Shown here one piece after another: positions 1 through 12,700 of a DNA stretch of 64,000 nucleotides. This DNA is from Mercenaria mercenaria (lineage: Eukaryota > Mollusca > Bivalvia > Venerida > Veneridae). How positions within the stretch are numbered: the stretch's first letter is position 1; each line of letters begins with the position of its first letter. The notes below the pieces were generated by a model. That model did no database searches. It was not told the DNA's origin and was given only the letters and a program-made list of their open reading frames with translations. The position numbers were made by a program, and so were the translations under genes. The stretch covers positions 45,685,001 through 45,749,000 of the forward strand of contig NC_069363.1 of the NCBI RefSeq assembly GCF_021730395.1, written 5' to 3'.

Positions 1-171
1 ATACATGTGTTTACTCTAATAAGTGGGAGACAAATGACAAATATTATACAGCGGCTAAAGCCGTTTGAAGCTGACAGAACAAAGTATATTTGTACATCTT
101 GTGAAAAATTGTGGAAATATCATCAATTGGGACAGAGTGCGCTTAAAAGCCACATGAAAAGTATGTGTTAA
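1..171 (+). CDS. C-terminal end of a zinc-finger-like ORF (partial)
   Basis: Frame 1 is open from the first base to TAA at 169-171 and encodes 56 residues. The last 28 contain a CxxC pair (YICTSCEK) followed by HMKSMC, that is C-x2-C ... H-x4-C, the spacing seen in BED or C2H2-like fingers. The 5' part is cut by the window edge. An AATAAA lies 182 bases after the stop (353-358). MUTYH exons on the same strand start at 782 and their 5' exons are not visible, so this ORF probably sits in a MUTYH intron, as a nested gene or a transposon-derived remnant (BED fingers are common in hAT elements). No splice donor consistent with joining to MUTYH was seen. The family assignment is an inference from four metal ligands only. 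Confidence 0.35.
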   Translation: MHVFTLISGRQMTNIIQRLKPFEADRTKYICTSCEKLWKYHQLGQSALKSHMKSMC

Positions 172-352
172 ACATCAGCAAAATAGTTACGAAAACAATG
201 CTTTGTTTTTCTGTGCTGTTAGTTTACACATGATTTTATGTAGCAGCCTTATTAAGTATAAAGCCATGCATTTAGTCTGACAAGACTTTAGTGATGAGTA
301 TTTGCTGATACTATTTTGAATGTTGTTTTACTTTTGATTTCATGATGAACAC

Positions 353-358
353 AATAAA
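353..358 (+). promoter_or_regulatory. Candidate polyadenylation signal AATAAA
   Basis: AATAAA follows the zinc-finger ORF stop by about 180 bases. It would suit that ORF as a 3' end signal. If the ORF lies in a MUTYH intron it would also be a possible premature polyadenylation site. One hexamer in AT-rich DNA is weak evidence. Confidence 0.25.
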
Positions 359-781
359 AGTTATTCTGATTAGGTCGTGGTTTTGAAAAAATAGTCCTTG
401 AAAACATGTAAGAAGTCCTTGAAAAGTACTTGAATTTTGTCTCAGATGTTCTGTATGAACCATGTGATACTAGTTTTTACCAAACTTTCACTTCCTTTTG
501 AGTAGTGAATAATTCTGTTCTAACAAGATTTGAAAACAAATCTATCTCATTTCCTGGAGCTGGCTTTGAGGCTTTGCCTTATTTTGTTTTTCTGTTTCTT
601 TAAGCAGGTTACTTAGATTGCTAGTATTTAGGATGAAGTAATTTACCTTTTAAGTTTATAAGACTTATCTTGACAGTTGAGTATTTTTACAAGAAAAAAT
701 AGTTTAACATAATTTTATCACACAACAGTCACAGTTAAATTATTTTTCTTGTACTTACACCTATTATTTGTCATATTTTAG

Positions 782-3700
782 AAATGGCCAACAGTGCAGG
801 ATTTAGCTAAAGCTACCCTTGAGGTGAGGTTTACTTTGTGTGATAATAATAGAGTTGTAATGACTTGAGCAGATGCTTGCTATTATTATACAGTTATTGA
901 CTTCTGTTGAGGTCAATACGTGTTTTTACGGACCTGTAAAAACACATATTGACCGAGGGCGCAGTCCGAGGTCAATATCATTTTTACAGGTCCGTAAAAA
1001 CACATATTGACCGAAGCATAAGTCTATAATTGTTATATTATATGCTTTTCTCAAATGCATTCATTGACTGGCCCATATTTCATACAAATAAGAAAAAGTG
1101 ATATCACCAGAGTCATTATCATTTTTGCAGGTCAATATCGCTTTTTGCGGACCCGTGCGTGCACTCATTTCGACCAATCAAATGAGCGCATTTGAGAAGG
1201 GTATATAATATGGGCCATTTCAAGCTAGACCATTGTCACTTCTAGTTAATGCTGTTGTGATGCAAGCTAGATAATTGCTACTTTTGAATCTGTTACCTAA
1301 CAAAACAGGTGCTATGTTAGAAGATTTGATAGTTAATATGTTTCGTTAGAATCTACTGCACTCACTTCTTGTTGGTTATTATGCGTTTTTTTCTGTATTT
1401 TTTGGTCAATACGTAAAGGAATTCAAACGAACCTGTGTGTCTGCAGTTCAATCTATAAATGCTTCCCAGACTAAAAGAGACATTCAAGTATAGGCTTAGC
1501 AAAAATAGGAGACAGCAGAATTAAACGATTCCCAAACAAAACTGAAATACAGTAAAACAAATAGTGGTATACTAAACAGAAACTATTTATACAGAAATCT
1601 CTTTCAACATATTTTAAGGATTTATTTTACTTATTACAGGAAGTAAATGAGATGTGGTCAGGACTTGGTTATTATTCCAGAGGTAGAAGACTGTTTGAAG
1701 GTGCAAAAAAGGTGAGCTGCTCCTAAACTGGAGGCAGAAGTTATTTAATTAAGAGCGAGATATTGGACCATCTCGGGCATCTTAACACAATGATCAGTGA
1801 TGTTCTCCTCTGATTGCCTTGTACCAGGAATACAACACTCAGGACCTCTGCAGCCATGTGGTAAAGGTGTTATGACTTGGCATTACTCGCCTCATACAAA
1901 TTTGGCTTCAGAATTCCTCTTGGGATGTAGAGTTTCTTCATGGGAATAAGCTATCCAGCTGGCTTGCAGAAGGTGGCTCATACTAAATGGGTCTCAGGAC
2001 TGAAATGATGCCTGAAGATAGCTGTATTGAAACTAGTAAAATCATTGTTAAAATATAACAGTAACATTTCATTCAGGTTGCTGAAGACTTAAATGGTGAG
2101 ATGCCAAAAGATGCAGAGAGTTTGCTGAAACAGTTGCCTGGTGTTGGTAAATACACAGCCGGGGCCATTGCTTCTATAGCTTACAATGAGGTAAATTACT
2201 GTATGTCATTACAATAAACACTTAAAGGGCTTTACATTTTGCAGAATGGTGGCATCTACTTGGGGGACAAAACAAATATCTTTTTACATATAAAGTGTAT
2301 CCAACATGTAAAGCTTCTAGATCATAACACGACCAGATAAAAACACTTACAGCATTCATTTATGGCAAAAATATATAAAAGCGGCGGGCTTGTTCATAAG
2401 GGGCATATGTTGTAGATTTTTTCAAATCAGTTTTGATACAATATGAGAACTGTTTGTATTTCATGGGCACTTAGTTCAAGCTTGAAATAACTGCACTGAT
2501 ATTTTCATAATGATTTGATTGAAAACATTGGTGCAGAAACAGTGCTAGCGGCAACTGCAATACCTAATGTAGCGACTCGCCTTTTTAGCCACACTATTCG
2601 GAGAATATGGGTGCTATTCTACTCACCCTGGCGTCTCTGTGTGACTGTTGTCCTAGAAACATTTGTAGGAAATATCTTGGGAGCAGTTTTTAGCATGATA
2701 TATAAACATGAAAACACTAATGCAAAGGGATATAAATATATGGCTTTCCATTTGTCAAGATAATAGGATGGAAACGTTGCTTGTTCGTTAGAATGAAATT
2801 TTGCAGATTGATGGTACTACAAAATCCATGAAAAGTCGTCCCACAAGAATATTACTAATATTTTCACAAGAACCTGATTGTTGATACTTGCCGGTGCTAA
2901 TTGAATAGAAAAAAACAAACTACATAGTAACTTAGATGCATGAGCTGTATGGCCATTCTTTATAAAATTAGGATGTTCAGAATATGGTTTCAGATGCCAA
3001 ATGTATCCCACCCACGTAAAATTCCACACCAGGAAATGTATCCACAAGGCATTATTACTTGCTTGTGTTTTCTATTTTAGGCAACTGGTCTCGTAGATGG
3101 CAATGTGATTAGAGTGCTGTGTCGACTGCGCATGATAGGTGCTGAAAGTAATGGTCAAGTGGTAACAGACACGTTGTGGTGGGTATGAATGCTTACCGAA
3201 CTCTATGAACTTACTATTTCCACTATTATAAGTGTTAAATTTACGTTTGCAACTTTGCTTAGGCGTATGAGCAATTTACATTCATTATGTTTCAAATTCA
3301 TTTAAACATGAATTAACCCACAACGATTTGGGTGGTATAAGATGAGCTTGTCGTCGTTTCGGTCGTGTTTCAGGTTCTGACAATAATATGAAGCTGACGA
3401 TGAATATTTTGTACAGGTGTAACATCACAATACAGGCAATTCGACTTTGGGTCAGAAGGTCAAGGTCACGGTGACTTTGAACAGTTAAACGGTTTCCGGA
3501 TGATAACTCAAGAACGCTTGGGCCTAGGATCACTAAAGTTGATAGGGAAGTTTATCATGACCAGCAGATGATCCCTATTGATTCTGAGGTCAGTAGGTCA
3601 AAGGTCACAGTGACCTGGAACTGTTAAACCTTTTCTCTACGATAACTTGAGAACGCTTGTGCCTGGGCTCACAAAACTTGATAGGGAAGTTGATCATTAT

Positions 3701-6700
3701 CAGCAGATGACACCTTTTGATTTTGAGGTCAAAGGTCAAGGTCACAGTGCCCCGAAACAGTTTCCAGACGATAACTCAAGAACGCTTGGGCCTAGGATCA
3801 TGAAAATTGGTAGGGAGGTTGGTCATGACCAGCAGATGACACCTATAGATTTTGAGACCAGAGGTCAAGGTCACAGTGACCCAGAACAGTTAAACCGTTT
3901 CCAGACGATAACTTGAGAATGCTCGGGCCTAGGATTGTGAAAGTTGATAGGGAGGTTAATCATGACCAGCAAATGACCCCTATTGATTTTGAGGTTTAGT
4001 CAGTCAGCCGAAACAGTCAGCGATAATAAGTGGCTAGGACCAATAGGTCAAGGTCAGTCACATTGACCCAGAACAGTAGAACTTTTATATACACTGACCA
4101 AATAATTTCTGTTCCTTGTGAAATTACTGAATGCATCAAGGGGGGCATTTTGTGTTCTACAAGTTCTTGTTAATGCACTCAGATTTTTATATTTTTAGCT
4201 CGACTATTCATAGAATAGTAGAGCTATTGGACTCACCCATGCGTCGACGTCCACATCCCGATTTGGTTAAGTTTGTATGTAAACTGGTATCTCAGCAACC
4301 ACTTGTGGGAATGGATTGAAACTTCACACACTTATTCACTGTGATAAACTGACTTACATTGCACAGGTTCCATAACTCTATTTTGCTTTTTTACAAAATT
4401 TTGCCCCTTTTTTGACTTAGAAATTTTTGGTTAAGGTTTTGTATGTAAGCTGGTATCTCAGTAACCACTTTTGGGAATGGCTTGAAACTTCACACACTTA
4501 TTGACTGTGTTAAACTGACTTACATTGCACAGGTTCCATAACTCTATTTTGCTTTTTTACAAAATTATGCCCCTTTTTCGACTTAGAATTTTTTGGTAAC
4601 GGTTTTGTATGTAAGCTGGTATCTCAGTATTCACTAATTGGAATGGAATAAAACTTCACACACTTGTTCACTGTCATGATCTGGCATGCACAAAGCAGGT
4701 CCCATAACTTTATTTTGCTTTTTACAAAATTATGTCCCTTTTTCAACATAGAAATTTTTGGTTAAGTTGTTGTATGTAAGCTGGTATCTCAGTATCCACT
4801 AATGGGAAAGGATTGAAACTTCACACACTTGTTCACTGTCATGATATGACATGCAGTGCAAAGGGTTAATAACTCAACTTTGCATTTTACAAAATTATGC
4901 CCCTTTTTCAACTTAGTTTTGGGTTAAATTCTTATATGTAAACTGGTATCTCAGTACCCACTAATGGGAATGGATTGAAACTTAACACACTTGTCCACTG
5001 TCATGAGCTGATAAGCATTATGCAGGTTCCGTAAACCTATTTTGCTTTTTTACTAAATTATGCCCCTTTTTCGACTTTCGTATTCATTCAATCGACAAGG
5101 CTTTTGAATAGTCGAGCGTTGCTGTCCTCCGACAGCTCTTGTTTAATATATATTAAGGGCATAATTAATGTATATTTTTCTTTGTGCAGGTCTTTGGCAA
5201 ACAATCTAGTAGATCCTGACAAACCTGGAGATTTCAATCAAGGCATGATGGAGTTAGGGGCCACTGTATGTACCCCTAAATCACCAGAATGCTCCACTTG
5301 TCCTCTGAAAAATAACTGCAAAGCATTTGCACAGGTAAGAAAACAGGCATGTAGAAATGATATATTATATTATATACCCTGCTGAGACTAGCCTGTTCTG
5401 GTGAGAGTGCTTCATGCCAAGTCTGTAAGCAGAAAATATTACACTAAAGGACTGATATTGAGTAACAGCCCCATTACTTTTCATGATGTGAAACTATAAC
5501 AGAGCATCAACAAATCAAAGAAAGGTACCACATGATAATTTTATTATGTGTGATCAAGTTCATTGTTATAAAGCATATTGTTATTAAACTTGAGTTGAAG
5601 GCTTATGTCTGAGGTCAATATTACTTTCACCCAGGTCAGCAAAACTACATATTTACCTCAACTCTCTTGGTAATGACAACTACTTTTAGCTAGCCCTGAG
5701 CAGAAATTGCTTGGGATGATCTGTTATGATACTCATCTCACTTTTCACTTTTATTCAGATGATGTCTCCTTTCAAAGAATTTGATGGAAGTTCGTGAATT
5801 TGGCTTGCATGTTCCATTGATGGTCTTGCACAAAAGATGTTAAAAAAAATTTATTCCATGCAGAACCCTGGTTGCTATTGCAATTGAAAAAGAAAAAGAT
5901 TAAACAGTCTTTTCAGAAACTAGCTGCCAGATTTCAAAATAATTCGACAGAAATGTTCCTTGTGTGACCATTTACCAAGATTGTACAAATTAATAATGAA
6001 ATTATTTTGATCTTTCAAAAGATTTTGGCTGCTAGAGGATGTGGTTATTTTCCCCTTTATGTGTATAGTGGTAACTCTGAAGATCTTGTATTATACTATT
6101 TCTTTAAAAGACATGGCTGCCAGGGGATGGAACTAGTTTTACCAATAATGGAAAAATGAGTTTTCTCTGAAACTACAAGTCAGATTTCAAGATAAATTCA
6201 CATCAGTGTTTGTTAAGTGACCTGCAAAACTACTAGTATTGTAAATCCATCTGTTTCATTTAAAAAAGACCTGTCACTAGTGAACACATGAGTTTGTAAT
6301 TGTAGGTTGAGCAAGAGAAACGTAAATCATCAGATAAGTTGGGGACACGGAAAAAAGACACAGAGATAGTTGACATAGAATGTTGTAAGTTACTTCTAGT
6401 ACCTATCTGTAATGTTTGAATAATTTTAAACAGGTAGAAATCCTTTTGCTTTCTTTGAATTGAACTTCCTTGTGTACACTGTAGTATGAATGAAATTCAA
6501 CCTACCGGGTATTTTACATGTGTTTCATGATAGTTTCCTGATACAAAAGAGCTGCTATGTATATTATGCATGCCGTGTTTTATCACCTTTACTGCTGTTT
6601 TCTCAAGTGTAGCCACTCTTGTCCAACAGTTGACTAGCTTAGCATGACTCACCATCCAAAGGCAGGGCCAGGTTTCAGCCTGCTACTCAATTTGTACCTT

Positions 6701-9700
6701 GATTTGTTAAGTTCGATAATGATTCCTTTCATTTAGTATAAATAATATTTTCCTTAAAATGTGTCTTGATGGAGGGACTTTGTATGCTCCAAAGGTAATT
6801 GTATAGACCCAGATTTGATTCCCAACTGGTGCATTTTTTAGTCCAAGCTATTTTACTCACCCTGGTGTTGGCGCAGGGTTGTGGAATTCCTATGTCCTAC
6901 TCTGGATATTTTGCCGGCAAACAAGTGCATATTTTCATTCTGTTTATCCGCGGACAAGTGTACATTTTCTGGTATAACACGCTAAAAGCAAGAATAACTC
7001 TGCTGGTTGGATTTATGGAGGTGAAAAAAATAATCTTTTCTACGAAATCCATGTTTTCCTACCAAGGGCTTCTTGATTGCTGCAGTTTTGGAAAAATCAT
7101 ACACTTGCATCTAAATTTAGCATTTTTTTCTACGTTCTGATTGGCTCTTGGTCTCGGTCTCGGGTGATTTTGCACATGGTAACTCTACGAATAGAAACCG
7201 GAAACGTAAACAGTTCTGGCAAAAACCTTTGCAAATTTGTTCGCTGGCAAAGGGAGTCAATAGTTGGGTAAAAACAAAAATCAAAAGCACAGAGAGATCG
7301 CGGGTATGATTCTAAACGAGTCAGATCATGTCAAGAGTGTTGATTATCTGAATTCAGCTGGCTTCACACAGGCAATGATTCGGCATGGCATTTTTGTTAT
7401 ACTGAATCTGCTGAAGGTTTCCCAGCCTTGCAGATGCAACTTCAGCCTTGTATATGTGGCAAAAGTGTTGATATCTGTTCTTGTTACAGTAGCTTTTTTT
7501 GTTACAGTAATACACTGTATGTTTGCAATCATAAAAACACTTGCCTGAAATAAAGAATAATTGGCAGTTTAATGCAGACTTTGTTGAAAATCCGCACGAG
7601 TGAATTTTGACTGGGGCAAGTGGATTTTTATGTTTCACTTGTCCTATTGGGATTTCCACACCCCTGTGGTGTCAGCATCACACTTTCGATGCAGGAACAT
7701 ACAGCTTTCACTGCAAGGCATACAGCTTTGAAACTTGTTTTTTTTTTCTAGGTCAATTACTACCCTCACTGGGTCAAGACCCTTAACCCTGACATGTATT
7801 TTGGCCAAATTTTGCCCCCTTTTAGACATAAAAAATCCTGGTTCAAGTTTTGTGTGTATGGCACTATCTCCAAAATTAATGCAGATATCGTATTGAAACT
7901 TGGCATGTGTCTTTGGGGTTATAAAAGTAGGTGATAGTATCAAGTGCCATAAATCTGACATGCATTTTGGCTAAATTATGCCCCCTGTTGGAAATCCTGG
8001 TTAATGTTTTACATACAAGTTACTATCTCAAAAACTAATGCAAATATTGAATCAAAACTTCACACATTTCTTCGGGTTTATAAAACTAGGTCATAGCATC
8101 AGGTCCATAACTCAGACATGTATTTGCAAAATTATGTCCCCTTTTGAATTTAAAAACTTCTGGTTAAAGTTTTGCATGTAAGTTTCTATTTCCAAAACTA
8201 ATGCAGATACAGCATTGAAACTCTGTAGATATTTTAAAGGTAATATTCCTTTTTCTGGGACTCTAGCATTGGTTGTTTTACAGACAGCTCTTGTTTTTCT
8301 TGATTTTGCACTTTTACATAGTTTAGAAACAAAAACTCATGTTCTAATGTTCATAATATGACCAAACTTCAATTTTAAAGAAAAATCATTTTTAGCCAAA
8401 ATCTGGAGGTCAGTGCCTTTAAACTACAACTAGTCAAATAAAACATTTGCTCACCAAATTTTAGTTAAGATACGTTAAGTTACTGTATATCATTATCCAG
8501 GTAATATCTTACTGTGGTATATTTTAGGTCAGTTAAGTGAAATGCTAAAAATTAGCTTTTAGGTGAAATGATAAGATTTAGCAAAAGAAGTCAGTTGAAC
8601 AAGAACTAATCTTTTTCTTAAATACAGCTATCGAGAACAGGTTAAAAATAAGATTACTGAGAATGATTTTAATTTTTTGTTCAGTGTTCAACCTGAACCT
8701 TCCTTGAAATTGCAGTGACCAGTTTGTAAGTGTATGTTGATGATGAAATGATTTCAATATTTCAGTGACAGACAAGTGTCAACTGTGTTTACCTGATACA
8801 GAGGTTTATGATTCAAGGTATGTCCATGTAGGTCGGTTTTTGTAATCTGCAGTTCCACAGGTTTCTGTCCTAGAATCTCAGATATTAGGTATTGAGATTA
8901 TTGAAAACCTGGTATACAGTTTATTGTCGTATTGCAGTATATTAGATTACCACTGTACTTAAGCCATGAATGTAGAACACCAAATTTCTAATATTTTCAC
9001 ACTGTTGAAATAGATTAAACAGTAGATACCTAGTAATTGTTTTGTGCAGTACGAACATACGGAAAAGTATATAGCAATGTGCATGTCTGTTCGTCTTAAA
9101 GAATTACTTATAAATCTGCAAAATGTCTATACAATATAATTTCACATTTTTGAGCTGGAGTGATTTTAGAGGTGTTGCCTTCACTTGATGATCAGTATTA
9201 GCAGTGGTTAATTTTTTGGTCCAGAGCAACCTTTTCTTAAAACCTAAAGACTTCTGAGCTATAGCTTTGAAACTTTGCACTTGTGTATATTATCATTATG
9301 TGAGTTAATAGGCCAAAAACCATTTGGTAAGAATTAATGACCTTCTTGTACTTAGAAAATTGGAATTTTTGCTTAAAATTTTTCTGTATGTACATTTTCT
9401 TGTGTACTGTGAATGCCATAGCTTTGAAACTTTGTGCACTTTTTAATTAGTATTTGATGAGCAAGCAGGTCAAGAAAAGTTACACTTTCCTGGTATGGTA
9501 AATGTCAAGCACATAGAGATGCATGTTGGCACCCACAGATATTGCTCTTGTTATCATTTTGGGCAATATCTGATACGAGAATACTTTAAAAACAAATCCA
9601 TTGAAGGCCTGTGTTACATTCAAAAAGAAAAAAAGTAAATGTAAGTGTCCATTCTTCTATACTATCTAAATTTCAGCCAAGGTGTGATGAACTACCCCCG

Positions 9701-12700
9701 TAAAGGAAAGAAGAAGGCAGCGAGGGAGGAATCCACAATAGTTTGTGTTACTTGTAGGAAGTCAGACTCGGAGGATGAGTTCCTTATTACACAGAGACCA
9801 GAAAAGGGTACAACTATATTAACTTAATATGTAGAATGAAAACTACCTGTTATGCCCCCCTTTGTAGAGGGGATATATTGCTTTGCTTAAGTAGGTTTAT
9901 CATTAGACTGGTTTCTGATCAGTAACAGAATGTTTTGGCAAGTCTTCTAAGGATGACAGTTTGCAGTTAGTTGATGACCCTTACAGTTTTGGTGGTCATG
10001 AGGTCAGATGTAAAGACCACCATGCTCTTTATGATCATTAACTAAAAAGCTCATGGTCTTTTAACTGTAAAGCTTTTTATGATGATTCTGTGTGGTCAGT
10101 TATTGGGTGACCTCAAACTTTCTGATTGCCGATAGGTTAAAGGTCAAGGTCACAGTTAACCCATGACTGAGAACAGCTACGTAACCATGAGTGTAAATGC
10201 TGATGGAACATTGTAGAGTGATTGCCTTTTGTATGTAGATGATCTTACTGTTTATATGGGTCTTGAGTACCAGGCCACAACATACTCTGGACTGATATTA
10301 CATACCTAGTTTAAGGCCAGTTAGCATTTGCAGTCTTCATTGGGGTATTTGTATTTCACAAACAGCTCTTGTTTTAGTGTTGAAGCAGAGCAATTTTTTT
10401 ACACTTGGTCTATCAGCTACCAGTATGTACCAGTACTATATGCTTCTATGATTTGTTAATATTGTAAATATCACTGAGTGTGTCTGCACTACGAATGTTT
10501 GTATACTTTCATAGCAGGATAGGCCATATAAGGTTTTTCTGCACTGATTTAGTTGCATTGTACAGTGTTACTGTAAGAGTTAAATGGTTTCCAAAGATGT
10601 AGATTCATATATAGATATATCAGATGTGAAAAGAATGCAATATTTTTATAAGAACATTTTAATAGAGGAATTTTCCAGGATAATGGTTTGGTTTAGCTAA
10701 TTATGTGTAAACGAGAAAGAAAAAAAGCTATGTCATAGTCGAGATGTTTGTCAAGAAGAAAAAATTCTTGCAGGGTTACTAGCGGGTTTGTGGGAATTTC
10801 CAAGCTACTGTTGTGATGATACAAGCTCAGATAAACCTTCATGTGACAGCATTCTACAGCATCATGGGGTCACTGTGACCAGAGAATCGAGAGAAAAAGA
10901 CTGTGGAGAGGTGAGATATGTCTTGTGTTGGATTTGAATTATTTCTGTATGTTCTTGTATACTTCGAAAGAATGCTTTCATTTCCAGGGCATTTTTGAAT
11001 ATCAGTGATTTTAGCATCACCCATTTTTTGGATGTTAAAGGATAAGGTAGACAGATATGTCTATAGAAGGTTTACTTTGGTACCAAACTTTTTTCTTTGG
11101 AATTTTTACAATTAGATAAAGTAATTTAGGAAATTTCGTTGTGACTAAATGGTTCATTTTTAGCGCACCTGTCACTTTAATAGTGACAAGGTTAGCTTTT
11201 GTGATCACCCTTCGTCCGTCGTCCGTCATCTGTGCGTGCGTCCATTTCTTGTCTGCACGAGTGATTTTATTTATGATTTTATTTTAACCAAACTTGCACA
11301 CAACTTGTATCACCATAAGATCTTGGTTCCTTTCTTGAACTGGTCAGATCCCATTATGGGTTCCAGAGTTATGGCCCCTGAAAGGGCCAAAATTAGCTAT
11401 TTTGACCTTGTCTGCACAATAGCAGCTTTATTTATGATTTGACTGAATGGTTCATTTTTAGCGCACCTGTCACTTATCCTTTTACATCCAAAAAATGGAT
11501 TTATATCGGTAAATACTTATAGGACTTATCTGAAATTTCATTATTGTCATTATGGACTGATTTTATGTCAAATTACCTCCCTTTATTTCAAATTAAAATG
11601 GGTATATCTCCGTAACTAATGAAGATACTGAAATTTCATTTATATCTGCAGATGTACTTGGACAATCAGTGAAGATACATATTGACTGAATTTATGACAA
11701 ATTACCTCCCTTTATTTTATCTAAATGAATACACCTTAGCAGCTTCTAATGAGATTGGTTTGAAACGTTATTTATGTCTTCCATGGTAAGAAATAGTCAT
11801 ATTAGATAACTCTTGATTGAACATTGATCGATATGAATACTTTACTAATATATTGTTATATAGGCTTGTACTCTGTAACTTCTACATGCATATACCAATG
11901 CATGATTACCTCCCCTGATTTTAATGAAAATGGATTCATCTCGGTAAATATTTATAGAACTCATTTGAAATTTCATTATTGTCTTTAGTTGGACTTAGGC
12001 AATCAGGGTAGATAGCTATAGACTGATTTTATGTCAAATTACCTCCCTTTGTTTCAAATTAAAATGGGTGTATCTCCGTAACCAATGAAGATACTGATTT
12101 GAAATGTCATTTGTGCCATCAGATGGACTCGGACATAACTTTTGATTGAATTTATGACAAATTACCTCCCTTTATTTTATGTAAACGAATATATCTCAGC
12201 AGCATCTAATGAGATTGGTTTTAAATGTTATTTAAGTCTTCCAGGGTAAGGAATAGTCATGTTAGTACAAAAATACAGCATTTGAGCCTAGGACCCTCAA
12301 ACTTGGTATGGAAATTGGCCCTGACTAGGTCAAAAGGGACTGTTACAAGAAAATGTTTATCCTGATGATATTTAATGTGTATGCCTATGTGCTCTATGTC
12401 AAAACTTGATCTTATCATTTTGAGCAATAGTACTCAGGTGAGCGATACAGGGCCATCATGGCCCTCTTGTTCAGGGGTGTGGTTTGAAGAGTTTTGTCCA
12501 AATTAGATTTTATATATTGGACATTTTTATGACAGTAAAAAATGTGTTGTTTAATATGGGAAGACAGTCCAAAATTCATGTAATATTATGTTCACATACT
12601 ATATAAACTAGAAAGTTGAATGGGAAAAAGATAAATTCTTGATCACCAGCATGCCTTATGAAATCGTCAACATCTTTACCCAGAAACTGACACTGGAAAA

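Noticed and set aside
3180-3184. Donor GGGTATGA as the end of MUTYH exon 3081-
   Set aside because: It would leave the next exon out of frame; the donor four bases earlier restores [11 protein letters not shown].
7264-7961. Overlapping frames on both strands in a MUTYH intron
   Set aside because: Mutually overlapping, intronic, partly inside a tandem-core repeat; no conserved motif.
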